Positions 33,198-41,265 are shown, counted from the stretch's first letter. The stretch: 41,920 bases of DNA from Sphingomonas sp. ID1715 (GCF_013044515.1 NZ_JABEPR010000011.1:1-41920); one strand, 5' to 3'. A program made the numbers and translations. The notes: generated by a model from the letters alone, not told the origin.

Positions 33198-34190
33198 TCA
33201 GGCGGCCGATCGCACTTTCGGCGCCGATCTCGCCGGTTCTGATTCGCCCGAGTCGGCCGTGCCGTCGCCAGCCTCGAGCTCGGGCGGCCGCCGCGTGATC
33301 ACGACGCGTACGGGATTGGCCTTGCGCCCCCGCCCGGTCCTGCCCTTGCCCGTATCGGCCTCGCCTTCGACCGTCTCGATCAGGTCCAGCCGGTAGTCCG
33401 GGATCGCATCGGCGGCGGCGATCTGCTTCAGCGCCGCGCGGAAGTTGGGCAGGGGGTTCTGGTAGCCGATCTGCAGCCGGAAGGTGGCAAGATCGATCTC
33501 CAGCCGGTCCTCCTCGCAGGTCGAGCGCGCGACTTCGTAGATCCGCCGTTCAATGGGCCCAAGCTGGAAATAGGCATGGGCATAGTCAAGCACATGACGA
33601 TCGAGCAGGATCGCGCGAAACAGCCAGTCGCATAGGCGTACCTTGACCGCCTTCAGCCGGCGCTCGCCAGTCCGCGTCTTGGTGTAGTGCAGCCGCGCCT
33701 CGGAGAGCCAGGAGAAAAACCCTTCCTCGCCTTCGCCGCCCGCTTCGATATTGGTCTTGATCTGCGTGCCTTGCAGCCGCTCCAGCGCTTCGGACAGGCG
33801 CCCGTAAGAGCGCGCGGAATGATTGCTGCCGGTGACCGAGAACAGGTCGTGCGCGGTGAAGACGAAGTCCTGCGCGACCTGCTCGCCCGCCTCGAGCTTC
33901 GAGGCCATCAGGCTCGCGATATAGAGCACGATTTCCTTGTCGTAGATGGTCGCCACGCCATTGGCGCTAGGCCGAACTTCGATCGAGACGGCGCCGCTAT
34001 TGTAGGTGAGCGGCTTCATCCAGGCATTCTTGGCCAGCGCGAAGAACGGAAACGCCATCAGCGACCGCTCGCCACGCACCTCGCCGAGCAACGGGCTGTC
34101 GAGCCGGAACAGCTCGCCCTGCGATGTCTTGGCTGCCGGCTTGTCCTTGGGGCGAGGAGCAGGGGTGGAGCGAGGCGCTGATCGGGGCAT
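33198..34190 (-). CDS. repA: RPA-family plasmid replication initiator RepA
   Basis: A 330-residue initiator of the RPA family. After a basic, disordered first ~30 residues it shows SLMAFPFFALAKNAWMKPLTYNSG, YDKEIVLYIASLMASKLE, DLFSVTGSNHSARSYGRLSEALERLQGTQIKTNI and WLFRAILLDRHVLDYAHAYFQLGPIERRIYEVAR, the family's conserved winged-helix blocks. The C terminus is a charged tail. AGGA lies 8-11 bases before the ATG and directly abuts an inverted iteron (34201-34216), which suggests that RepA represses its own translation or transcription. The four-iteron array begins just after the stop. RPA replicons are a major sphingomonad plasmid class. Confidence 0.94.
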   Translation of the reverse strand: MPRSAPRSTPAPRPKDKPAAKTSQGELFRLDSPLLGEVRGERSLMAFPFFALAKNAWMKPLTYNSGAVSIEVRPSANGVATIYDKEIVLYIASLMASKLEAGEQVAQDFVFTAHDLFSVTGSNHSARSYGRLSEALERLQGTQIKTNIEAGGEGEEGFFSWLSEARLHYTKTRTGERRLKAVKVRLCDWLFRAILLDRHVLDYAHAYFQLGPIERRIYEVARSTCEEDRLEIDLATFRLQIGYQNPLPNFRAALKQIAAADAIPDYRLDLIETVEGEADTGKGRTGRGRKANPVRVVITRRPPELEAGDGTADSGESEPARSAPKVRSAA

Positions 34191-34200
34191 GACGATTTCC

Positions 34201-34287
34201 TACTCGAAAGCACGAAGAATGGGCAGTCCAGACGGCTCCAGAGGGGGGAAGGGCGCCTTTTCCGCGTGAAGTTCGTGCTTTCGAGTA
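34201..34287. promoter_or_regulatory. Inverted pair of iterons upstream of repA (candidate operator)
   Basis: One iteron reads on the minus strand at 34201-34216 and another on the plus strand at 34271-34287; both carry the extended form ending GAGTAGGAAAT. They face outwards and bracket about 54 bp that probably contains the repA promoter. Initiators of iteron plasmids commonly bind inverted half-iterons here as dimers to autoregulate. Confidence 0.65.
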
Positions 34288-34360
34288 GGAAATGAAAAGC
34301 GCGCTAAGCCAAATGACTACATGTCGGGAGCTCTAGTTGTCGACGTGTCGACGAGTTGGA

Positions 34361-34648
34361 TTAATGAGGCGGTGTGACATCCCCCGCACGGCGATAGGCA
34401 ACCCCAATCCGCCGCGGCGAAGAAGCTCGACGCGCAAGCGTGCGATGAACGAACCGGGCTGCTGCAGCTTGGTCTTCGAACAGATGCCGCGCACACGCTC
34501 CCGCTGCACCAATGCGGCCCCAAGCCGTTTCCACCACCCAGCCGCCGAACAGGTCTCGATCGACCGAAATCCGGTAGCGACGACGGATGTTGCGAGCCGC
34601 ATCGATCGCGAACAGCTCGATTGGTCGATCGGGCGGGGCGGCATCCAT
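34361..34648 (-). CDS. WGR-domain protein
   Basis: A 95-residue protein consisting almost entirely of a WGR domain: RYRISVDRDLFGGWVVETAWGRIG, then FEDQAAAARFVHRTLARR. WGR domains bind DNA or RNA in PARPs and bacterial regulators and also occur alone on alphaproteobacterial plasmids. It ends upstream of the repA promoter region and faces it (minus strand), diverging from the recombinase genes. GGGG lies close to the ATG. A role in plasmid DNA binding is inferred. Confidence 0.82.
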   Translation of the reverse strand: MDAAPPDRPIELFAIDAARNIRRRYRISVDRDLFGGWVVETAWGRIGAAGACARHLFEDQAAAARFVHRTLARRASSPRRIGVAYRRAGDVTPPH

Positions 34649-34705
34649 ACCCCGACGCTAAGCAACAGCCGTGCAGATGTCCGACGAGTTTTCTGACTCA
34701 GTTTG

Positions 34706-34743
34706 GCCACATTGATTCACAAAACGAATCAGTGCCTTGTGGC
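34706..34743. other. Nested inverted repeats upstream of the large recombinase pair
   Basis: The inner arms TGATTC (34713-34718) and GAATCA (34726-34731) flank the 7-bp spacer ACAAAAC. The outer arms GCCACA (34706-34711) and TGTGGC (34738-34743) are also inverted. The 38-bp nested structure lies about 75 bp upstream of the recombinase ATG and suits a recombinase core site or an operator of the operon. Confidence 0.45.
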
Positions 34744-34818
34744 TAGTTTGCCTTGTCTCTGCGCGAAGCCTGCTTACGGGCAGGCACGCATGCCGAGCGT
34801 AAGAACCAAGCCACTTTG

Positions 34819-36462
34819 ATGAGCGCAACAGATCGGGCCTTTCTTGGCCGCCGGCGCGCTCAGGAGAGGCGCAATAACGAACTTCCAATCGCGCTCAGCG
34901 CCACCTCTGCAATGGATGTGCGGAGGATCTGTTTTGCAATCGACCATGCCCTTGAGCATGGTCTCGACGAACCGATGGCAGCCGCCGCGGCAGCCGTCGC
35001 GCTCATGCTCATCAGCGGACGCGATCTAGAAGAGCTTTGCTGCCTCCGTTTCTTCTCCGGCCGCCTCGACGATGCGCGAGATCGCTCAGGGCATTGGCTG
35101 ATCCATTATGGCCAAGGCTATGCGCTGGCCATGCCGGCGGGTGCTTCGCCGACGAAAGCCCAGCCAAATGCCGCCGCATCCAAGCTGGTCTTGCCACCGT
35201 CCGATCAGGTTATTTTCAAACTGGGGGAGAGGGCGGCTCGCTGCCTGAAGGTTTATATCGGCTCCGATTGGGACCGGAGCGGAACGCCCGCTCTTTGGAA
35301 GGAGCAGAGGCCGGTATTTTCCTACAGCCTGGGAAAGCTCGAGGAGTTGGTTGACACGTTCCTCCGCCAAGCGGGAACCGCATATGGCATCTCAAGGCGC
35401 TCGCGCATCGTCGATCCGAAGCGCATCGAGCGCGCCTTGGAGACCGGCTTAGTCAATCTGAAGGGCAGCGACCGCGGCATGGCTCGCCTGCTGACTGGTG
35501 GTAAGCAGCCCGCGCGGCAGGCAGCGGCCTATTACTCGGGCGGGACTGAACCGCACATCACCCAAGAGCACGAACGGGCATGCACCCAAGCCAGCGTCGA
35601 CACCTTCGACGACTGTGTCCTCGATTATTTCCAAAGCGATGTGGAGCTCTCGCTCGGCAGCCGCTTCATACCGACAACTGCTGCCGTGGAAGGCTTACGC
35701 GACAAGCTCATCGACGAAATCCGCTTCTGTAAGCCGGCGCGAGAGCCCCGGCAGGTGGCATCGGTGCACAACGCCATGCTGACGTACAGCTGGATGCTGT
35801 GGTCGCTCTGTGTTGGCGGACGCCGAGTGAAGGATCCCATTCTCCACCCCCGTCAGATCGATCCTGGCACCGGCTTCGGCCTATTCCGCGACAAGGGCTA
35901 CACGCCCGCAGCGACCGTCGCTCTGCTCAAAGAAACGACTGCATTTCGTGACAATCTTGAGAGCTACAAGCTGCGCCTAGTCTGGGCTCCGGGTATCGTC
36001 CAGAGGCAGCTGCAGGCTTACTGCGACCATATCGAGGCGTTGCTCACCGACCCGAGGCTTCCCGAGAGGAGCCAAAAATCGATCAAGCGTTGGCGTGATG
36101 AGGATGAACATCGCCTGCCATTTTTTCGCCTTGATCGGCACCTGCAGGCAAAGCGCTTAGGGGCTGGCCAGTTTGAGAAGATGTTGGCGGGTGACCCCTG
36201 GTACTGGCCGCTACCGATGAACGCCCTTCGGCACTATCTGCGTGCGGAGCTCTGCGGGCGCGTCAGCCATGAAGTCGTCGACGCTCTTCTGGGACATTGG
36301 CAGATCGGCGCCGAGCCTTGGTGGAACGGCGGGGCACTCGATCCCTTGCTGTTCAAGGAAAGCTTGAAGGCAGCCTTTCGCGCAATTCTTCCCGAAGGGT
36401 GTGGCGGCTGGGCGGTCCAGTCTGGCCTGAGCAACCGACTCGATATTCACGATGAAAAATGA
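34819..36462 (+). CDS. Large tyrosine-recombinase-like protein A (nucleophile position is Trp)
   Basis: A 547-residue protein from ATG 34819; a TTG at 34753 would add 22 residues. Integrase-like motifs are visible: LMLISGRDLEELCCLRFF with Arg68 in the motif-I position, NALRHYLRAEL (Arg471-His472) and VVDALLGHWQIGAEPWW (His493). Where a Tyr nucleophile is expected about nine residues after LLGH there are two Trp (501-502). The protein may therefore be catalytically inactive, or use another residue, and act with protein B, whose ATG overlaps its end by 11 bp. At about twice normal integrase length, the pair recalls the recombinase/integrase pair of gamma-mobile-trio elements, a tentative comparison. 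Confidence 0.75.
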   Translation: MSATDRAFLGRRRAQERRNNELPIALSATSAMDVRRICFAIDHALEHGLDEPMAAAAAAVALMLISGRDLEELCCLRFFSGRLDDARDRSGHWLIHYGQGYALAMPAGASPTKAQPNAAASKLVLPPSDQVIFKLGERAARCLKVYIGSDWDRSGTPALWKEQRPVFSYSLGKLEELVDTFLRQAGTAYGISRRSRIVDPKRIERALETGLVNLKGSDRGMARLLTGGKQPARQAAAYYSGGTEPHITQEHERACTQASVDTFDDCVLDYFQSDVELSLGSRFIPTTAAVEGLRDKLIDEIRFCKPAREPRQVASVHNAMLTYSWMLWSLCVGGRRVKDPILHPRQIDPGTGFGLFRDKGYTPAATVALLKETTAFRDNLESYKLRLVWAPGIVQRQLQAYCDHIEALLTDPRLPERSQKSIKRWRDEDEHRLPFFRLDRHLQAKRLGAGQFEKMLAGDPWYWPLPMNALRHYLRAELCGRVSHEVVDALLGHWQIGAEPWWNGGALDPLLFKESLKAAFRAILPEGCGGWAVQSGLSNRLDIHDEK

Positions 36463-39358
36463 AACGGAAAAGTTCCCCCCGAACCCACTCATGGGGGCTG
36501 ACTTCGAAAAGCTGCGTTCCCTCGATGAGCTCGAACGCAAACTGCGCGCCCATTGGGGCACCGTTCCTGCCGCCCCAGGGGCTTGGCTCGGCCAGATCCT
36601 GACAAGTGCGGTCATACATGGCGGGCTGGTGGCTCCGCAGGCCTGGTCATCATGGCTTGAACGGGTCCGAAGCCGTCAGTTCCAGACAACGACCACACCG
36701 TACATCGTTTTTAGTCTCAAAGATGGGGAAGGCCGATACAGGCAGCGCCGGTGGTTCGCAGACCCGCTGACGACGGCATTGCTCCGGGGCTGGAAGCGTT
36801 CGAAGTTGACCGCCGATGGACAGCTTCCCGCTCCAGAAGTGCTGATCCACAACTATTGTCGCGCGGTCGAAGGGGATGTCGGCGGGGAAGCGGATTCCTT
36901 CATGGGCTGGTTCCTTCCAGCTGTCGTCCTGCGGCTACGACTGCAGATGCCTGGAGTTCTGGCGGACTACGCGGCGGGGATTGAGCATAGCTCTGCCGTG
37001 GCGCAGCCGCTCTGGCGCAACTTGCTTTTAGCTCCCACGCCTGAGCTGTTTGTCTCCCAACTCGATGCCGACAGCCTCTTAAGATTCCAAATTGACCTGA
37101 CTCCGGCCTCTGCGCGGCGTGGGTATCGTTACTACACGGGTGGCTCCGCTCACATCTTGAAGCTCCTGGCGCCGCTCTCTTCCGCCAAAGCCCAAAACCT
37201 AATGAACAGACGAAGCGAAGCATTGCTCGTTCGGTCGCAGGTGAAAAGGTTGCTGGGAACGAAGACACTCAGCGGGCTGCTCGATCGCCCTCCGCGCACA
37301 ATAAGAGAGGCCGTGTACAACCTGTTTGGGCTGCTCTCGTATTCCGGACGTCGCCCAGGGGAAGTTCGACTGAACCGGGTGCGCCTCAGCACCCAATTGT
37401 CGTATCTTGGCGCACTTGCCCGCTATGATTGGCGGGAGTGCTGGATGCGCAGATTCAAGGACGCACCCCCTGACCTGATGCACTCCATCTTTGATGCTGT
37501 GGTGAGCGCGGCCAAGACCCGGGAAGCCCCGGCGCACAGCGCCGTGCGAAAATTGGACGCCTATATCTGCCACCATTGGAACCATCTTAAGCCCTGGCCC
37601 GGCCGGGACCGGCAGCCTGACACATCCGGAGGTGTCGCCGAGATTCTCTCAGGTGCGCAGTTCAGTTGTGCATTGCGCCTCATCGACCAGCTGTCAGTGG
37701 AGCCGCGGCACCGGCTGATGATTAGGCTTGCCGCCATCCTGATGTTCCGAGCTGGTGTCAGGGGGCGGGAGGTGCGGCATTTCCGGATTGGCGATCTCGA
37801 TCGCCATGAGGGGCTCGTCGAGCTCACGGTGCGCGTGAACGACGATGTCACGCTCAAGAGCCTGTCCAGTTATCGGCGGCTGCCGCTCGACATTCTGCTC
37901 CAGCAAGAGGAACAGGACGAACTTATCGCTTGGCACCGGCGACGCCTAGTCGAAGCACGTGGCGACACGGCAAAGCTTCTCTTCCCTGCATGCCCCGACT
38001 GCACGGGCGCCGAGGAGCCTTGTACCGATGCGGCTCTGCTGCATCCCATAGAACGTATTCTGACGATCATATTGGGCGATACGGACGCCAGCAAACGCAT
38101 CCTCCACCGCCGCTACGCGCTTGGAACCACCCTCCGGCACAGCTTCTGCACGTACCTCCTCGCAACGTTACTGCTGCCGGAAGATTCAGGCGGGCTGACC
38201 CTGCCCGAGGGGATCGGCCCCGAGCTGGTCTCGCTGGATCGCAAGGGGCGCGTATCGGAGCGCTTGTTAGGGCAGGGTCGCCTCGGCCAATCGGCAGTGC
38301 ATGCCGTCAGCACGTTGATGGGTCATGCCCATATCTCGCGCCTTCTCAAACGCTATGCTCACCTGCTCGACTGGAGCTTGTCTGCCTATCTCCACCGCCG
38401 GTCCGCTCAGATCGCCCTTCAACCCGCCGTTTTGCAAGCGCTGGTTACCCCGCCCCCTACGTCCGAGAACATCCGTAAGCGAACGCAACGTCGATTAGCC
38501 GCAGAGGACCAAGCCGCTGCGTCGGCTATGAGAACCGAACAGAACAGCCGGTTTCTCCCCGTCACGGCGCCAGCGCGCGTCCGTCGCCTAAGAGGGCGGC
38601 CGCGTGCTGACGATCATGTGAGCGGCAGCTGCTTTATCGACCATTTTGCTGAATGTAGCCCAATCACTGGCACAGCGTACCAGCCCTGGCTTCCACCCCG
38701 TGTGAGCTTGCCCAGCCCGCATCGATTGGACGTCACAGAAGCGATCTTGGTCATTGCGGATCGTGGTGTTGCGCTGCGCCGAATAGCAGAGTTGCTAGAT
38801 ATCCCTCTCAAGACCGTAGAGGGAGTGGTCGAGCGAGCGAATGCCGTAGTTGATCTCACGACCCAGCGCAGATCGCCTGCCAGCCAAGCCTCGCTCCGAG
38901 AGGAAAGTCTTCAGCCGGAGCTTAGGGCAGGGGGCTGGCTACGGCTTGGTCAACACGTACCGCTGGATATCGAAATAGCGGCCAAAGAGGGCAGGATCGA
39001 TAAAAGTGCGCGCCTCCGAGCGGCACTGATGAGGGTCATTCGGCGACCAAGAAACGTCTACCCGTTCCGCAAGCAGGAGCGTGCCCAAGCCTTTGTGGAC
39101 GCGCTCCGCACGATCGGCGTTTTGCCCCACCAAATCAAAATGAGTAAAGGGTCGGGGCGAGCAGGGACATGGTTCCCTCGTACCGGAGCCCCCCAGGTCA
39201 GAACCAAAGTGCACCTCACACTGGATTCGGCCACTCGCTTTGGCCTGGCATTACTTGTGGCAAGTTCGGATCGGATCTCAGCTAATGCTTTGCGTGCTAC
39301 GCGGCGCAAGCGTGGTGGCGACCAGGAGGCCGGACCTTTCTTTCTGAGAGCTGCGTAG
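36452..39358 (+). CDS. Very large tyrosine recombinase protein B with C-terminal helix-turn-helix
   Basis: A 968-residue protein translationally coupled to protein A. The catalytic core lies at ~420-640: Arg437 in MFRAGVRGREVRHFRIGDLD, Arg562-His563 in GTTLRHSFCTYLL, His625 in LMGHAHIS and the Tyr635 nucleophile in RLLKRYAHLLD. All key residues are present, so it should be active. The ~400-residue N-terminal region is helical and unassigned. Residues ~759-800 (EAILVIADRGVALRRIAELLDIPLKTVEGVV) form a helix-turn-helix that may recognise the target. The C terminus is basic. No third recombinase or GmtX-like gene follows; the next gene is the RHH antitoxin. Probably mobility genes of a genomic element inserted beside the replication region. 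Confidence 0.82.
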   Translation: MKNETEKFPPNPLMGADFEKLRSLDELERKLRAHWGTVPAAPGAWLGQILTSAVIHGGLVAPQAWSSWLERVRSRQFQTTTTPYIVFSLKDGEGRYRQRRWFADPLTTALLRGWKRSKLTADGQLPAPEVLIHNYCRAVEGDVGGEADSFMGWFLPAVVLRLRLQMPGVLADYAAGIEHSSAVAQPLWRNLLLAPTPELFVSQLDADSLLRFQIDLTPASARRGYRYYTGGSAHILKLLAPLSSAKAQNLMNRRSEALLVRSQVKRLLGTKTLSGLLDRPPRTIREAVYNLFGLLSYSGRRPGEVRLNRVRLSTQLSYLGALARYDWRECWMRRFKDAPPDLMHSIFDAVVSAAKTREAPAHSAVRKLDAYICHHWNHLKPWPGRDRQPDTSGGVAEILSGAQFSCALRLIDQLSVEPRHRLMIRLAAILMFRAGVRGREVRHFRIGDLDRHEGLVELTVRVNDDVTLKSLSSYRRLPLDILLQQEEQDELIAWHRRRLVEARGDTAKLLFPACPDCTGAEEPCTDAALLHPIERILTIILGDTDASKRILHRRYALGTTLRHSFCTYLLATLLLPEDSGGLTLPEGIGPELVSLDRKGRVSERLLGQGRLGQSAVHAVSTLMGHAHISRLLKRYAHLLDWSLSAYLHRRSAQIALQPAVLQALVTPPPTSENIRKRTQRRLAAEDQAAASAMRTEQNSRFLPVTAPARVRRLRGRPRADDHVSGSCFIDHFAECSPITGTAYQPWLPPRVSLPSPHRLDVTEAILVIADRGVALRRIAELLDIPLKTVEGVVERANAVVDLTTQRRSPASQASLREESLQPELRAGGWLRLGQHVPLDIEIAAKEGRIDKSARLRAALMRVIRRPRNVYPFRKQERAQAFVDALRTIGVLPHQIKMSKGSGRAGTWFPRTGAPQVRTKVHLTLDSATRFGLALLVASSDRISANALRATRRKRGGDQEAGPFFLRAA

Positions 39359-39430
39359 AGACCTGCCTGGGTGGCTGTCACACGAGGAACGCTTTGCAAG
39401 CGCCCCGCATGCTCCTTCTTGCCACGATGC

Positions 39431-39504
39431 TGCATGGGAAAGGACGTAAGAACAGGTCTACGTGCCCTGATGCCATAGCTGAGGAAGGTCTGAGTGTCCC
39501 ATTT
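39431..39504 (+). repeat. ~75-bp dispersed repeat, copy R5
   Basis: R5 starts TGCATGGGAAAG, has GGTCTACGTGCCC and GCTGAGGAAGGTCTGAGT inside, and ends GTGTCCCATTT. It is closest to R6 and then R2. ATGGGA near the left end and TCCCAT near the right are inverted. It lies 105 bp upstream of the RHH antitoxin gene and 73 bp after the large recombinase gene. Confidence 0.65.
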
Positions 39505-39556
39505 CACGGAGGCATCGGACCGGTCTGCTTGGGTCTGATGGTGCCGAATGACTTCA

Positions 39557-39599
39557 TTGTACCCTCACGAGACCATGCGTATATGTGTCTAGACGCATG
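39557..39599 (+). promoter_or_regulatory. Promoter with overlapping operator for the RHH/PIN pair
   Basis: TTGTAC (39557-39562), a 17-bp spacer and TATATG (39580-39585) form a good sigma-70-type promoter. An inverted repeat, CATGCGT (39574-39580) and ACGCATG (39593-39599), overlaps the -10 box and would let the RHH antitoxin repress its own operon. The antitoxin ATG follows at 39609. Confidence 0.7.
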
Positions 39600-39608
39600 A
39601 GGTGACGG

Positions 39609-39869
39609 ATGGGTGAACTTGCTCGATGGAGCCTGAAGGTCTCGCGCGACACCGACGTGGCGCTTCGCACGCTGTTGGCGACCCGCGGCGGGCGGAAAGG
39701 GGACCTTTCCCGGTTTGTCGAGGAGGCGGTCAACCGCGAGGTGCTCCGCCAGACCGTGGTAGACATTCGTGCGCGTAACGCCGGCGTCGATGACGACGAG
39801 ATTGCCCGGCTCGTTAACGAGGAGCTTGGCGCAACCCGCACGGCGTTCTGGACGGATCCGCTGCGCTAA
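39609..39869 (+). CDS. Ribbon-helix-helix antitoxin
   Basis: An 86-residue protein with a short basic N-terminal RHH unit (ARWSLKVSRDTDVALRTLLATRGGRKGDLSRFVEEAVNREVL), with an acidic C-terminal tail ending FWTDPLR that probably wraps around the toxin. GAGGTGA precedes the ATG by 5 bases. The stop is 3 bp before the PIN gene. The upstream promoter/operator palindrome fits autorepression. The RHH fold is clear; the antitoxin role is inferred from the partner. Confidence 0.88.
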   Translation: MGELARWSLKVSRDTDVALRTLLATRGGRKGDLSRFVEEAVNREVLRQTVVDIRARNAGVDDDEIARLVNEELGATRTAFWTDPLR

Positions 39870-39872
39870 GTT

Positions 39873-40286
39873 GTGCGTGTCATCCTCGATACAAACATCC
39901 TTTTGAGCGGCTTGATTGCACCGGGCGGAACGCCCGGACGACTGATCGACGCCTGGTTTGACCGGCGGTTCACATTAGTTAGCCATCGTCTCCAGCTCGA
40001 CGAGCTCCGCGCCGTCAGTCGCCGGGACAAGATCAGGGCGCTGGTTCGACCCTCGGAGAGCGGCAGGCTGGTCAACCAGATCGCGGTGCTCGCCCAGATG
40101 CCCGAGAAGCTGCCGCCCGTCGAGCGCTCAAGGGACCCGCGCGACGACTTCCTGCTAGCGCTTTGCGAGGCTGGAGCCGTCGATCGCTTGGTGACCGGCG
40201 ATAAAGACGACCTGCTCGTGTTGCGGCATCATGGCTCGGCCCAGATCATAACTGCATCCGCATTTGCCGCCCAACTCGAAATCTGA
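39873..40286 (+). CDS. PIN-domain ribonuclease toxin (VapC-like, putative PIN family)
   Basis: A 137-residue protein starting at GTG 39873. It is a PIN domain of the 'putative toxin-antitoxin toxin component' branch: RVILDTNILLSGLIAPGG (first acidic Asp), LDELRAVS, RDPRDDFLLALCEAGAVDRLVTGDKDDLLVL (further acidic metal ligands) and the final HGSAQIITASAF strand. It would cleave RNA when not bound by the RHH protein encoded 3 bp upstream. The module lies between repeats R5 and R6 on the plasmid and should aid its maintenance. Confidence 0.9.
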   Translation: MRVILDTNILLSGLIAPGGTPGRLIDAWFDRRFTLVSHRLQLDELRAVSRRDKIRALVRPSESGRLVNQIAVLAQMPEKLPPVERSRDPRDDFLLALCEAGAVDRLVTGDKDDLLVLRHHGSAQIITASAFAAQLEI

Positions 40287-40344
40287 TGACGCTTTGTTGC
40301 CCTATAATCCGTCCTCACCAAGCGGCGGCTTAGGACGTCAAGAC

Positions 40345-40418
40345 TGCACGGGAAGGGACGGGACCACCGGTCCACGTGCACCAACGCCATCGCCGAGGAA
40401 GGTTTGGGTGTCCTATTT
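40345..40418 (+). repeat. ~75-bp dispersed repeat, copy R6
   Basis: R6 starts TGCACGGGAAGG, shares GGTCCACGTGCACC, GCCGAGGAAGGTTTGGGTG and TCCTATTT with R5 and R2, and has the same length as R5. It begins 58 bp after the PIN stop codon. Its right end is the breakpoint of the AbrB/partner remnant. Confidence 0.65.
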
Positions 40419-40420
40419 AA

Positions 40421-40590
40421 GTCGCTTGATGCGGCCCGAAAGAATGTCGCCGATGGTGCTCACCGGGCGAGAGCTTCGAATAAACCCTCGCGGTGCCGGC
40501 AAACGCCTTCTCGGACTGGGCGCGCCCTCGAACAGCTCGTCGCGGTGCATCCCGGCGAGCTGTTCATTTCCGACCCTAGCCTTAATTAGT
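40421..40590 (-). pseudogene. Remnant of an AbrB-like gene and its 64-aa partner
   Basis: On the minus strand the tract encodes the end of an AbrB-like protein (EKAFAGT, then EGLFEALAR and stop after a 1-base deletion) and then the start MSTIGDILSG of the small partner, with the same GTGA overlap as at 1162-1165. The partner is cut after codon 10, where the sequence becomes repeat R6. The DNA matches 1133-1230 closely. The rest of 40287-40635 is R6 and short unassigned sequence, with no gene. Confidence 0.65.
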
Positions 40591-40635
40591 TCGCCTTACA
40601 CAAGACAAGCGACCATTGCACACGACAGGTCGGCT

Positions 40636-41265
40636 TTACGGCATCATCGTGTTCCAGCGCTTGGCAAAGGCGCGCCATTCATCGGATAGAACCTGCTGGC
40701 CAGCGTCGCAGAAGATATCGTTGGCATAAGGACCGAAGCCACTCGCCGAATGAGCACGGGCGAGGGCGATCAGGTGAACATGCGGCAGCGAGCGGGAGTC
40801 CGACTCTCCGGGGACGTGCAGCACGACCAGCGTCGAGAGGCGGCGCGCGCGGGCCAGCCGCTCCGTCGCAAACGCATGACCCATGTCGAACATATCGTGC
40901 CGGGTGTGATCGAGCGAAAAGCGGAGCGTCAGCACGATGAGGGAGGCGCTCTCGGCCGCGAGCAGCCCCGCCTCGTAGCGCGTGAAAAGGATCGCCGGGT
41001 CCGCCCACTCGTCCGCCACGCCAGGCGCCAGCGCCAGTCCCGACATTGCAGTCGTGGCTGGCCAGCTGCCAGCGACCGGTTCATCCGCCTGCACGGGCTC
41101 GCGCGGGTTGAGCTTGGCAAAGGCAAGCGCTGCAGCGCTGGTCGGCTTGCCGCGCATCGAGGTACGCAGCATCGAGAACGAGAAATCCTCCATCGATCCC
41201 AGCGGGTCGTTGAACATCATATCCATGACGACGGAAGGGCTGATCCAGTCGGGGCGGGGGCTCAT
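40636..41265 (-). CDS. Hypothetical protein (unknown family)
   Basis: A 209-residue protein from ATG 41265, which overlaps the upstream gene's stop by ATGA. It has MSPRPDWISPSVVMDMMFNDP at the N terminus, an Ala/Leu-rich hydrophobic centre (EAGLLAAESASLIVLTLRFSLDH) and a C-terminal part with HVPGESDSRSLPHVHLIALARAH and CDAGQQVLSDEW. The HVHLI could be a metal-binding His pair, but no family is recognised. There is no signal peptide. A start at 41394 would lie inside the upstream gene. Probably one operon with 41262-41615. Confidence 0.6.
   Translation of the reverse strand: MSPRPDWISPSVVMDMMFNDPLGSMEDFSFSMLRTSMRGKPTSAAALAFAKLNPREPVQADEPVAGSWPATTAMSGLALAPGVADEWADPAILFTRYEAGLLAAESASLIVLTLRFSLDHTRHDMFDMGHAFATERLARARRLSTLVVLHVPGESDSRSLPHVHLIALARAHSASGFGPYANDIFCDAGQQVLSDEWRAFAKRWNTMMP

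Noticed and set aside
34819-39358. Recombinase-in-trio (RIT) element
   Set aside because: Only two genes are present, both far longer than RIT recombinases, and the first lacks the nucleophile.
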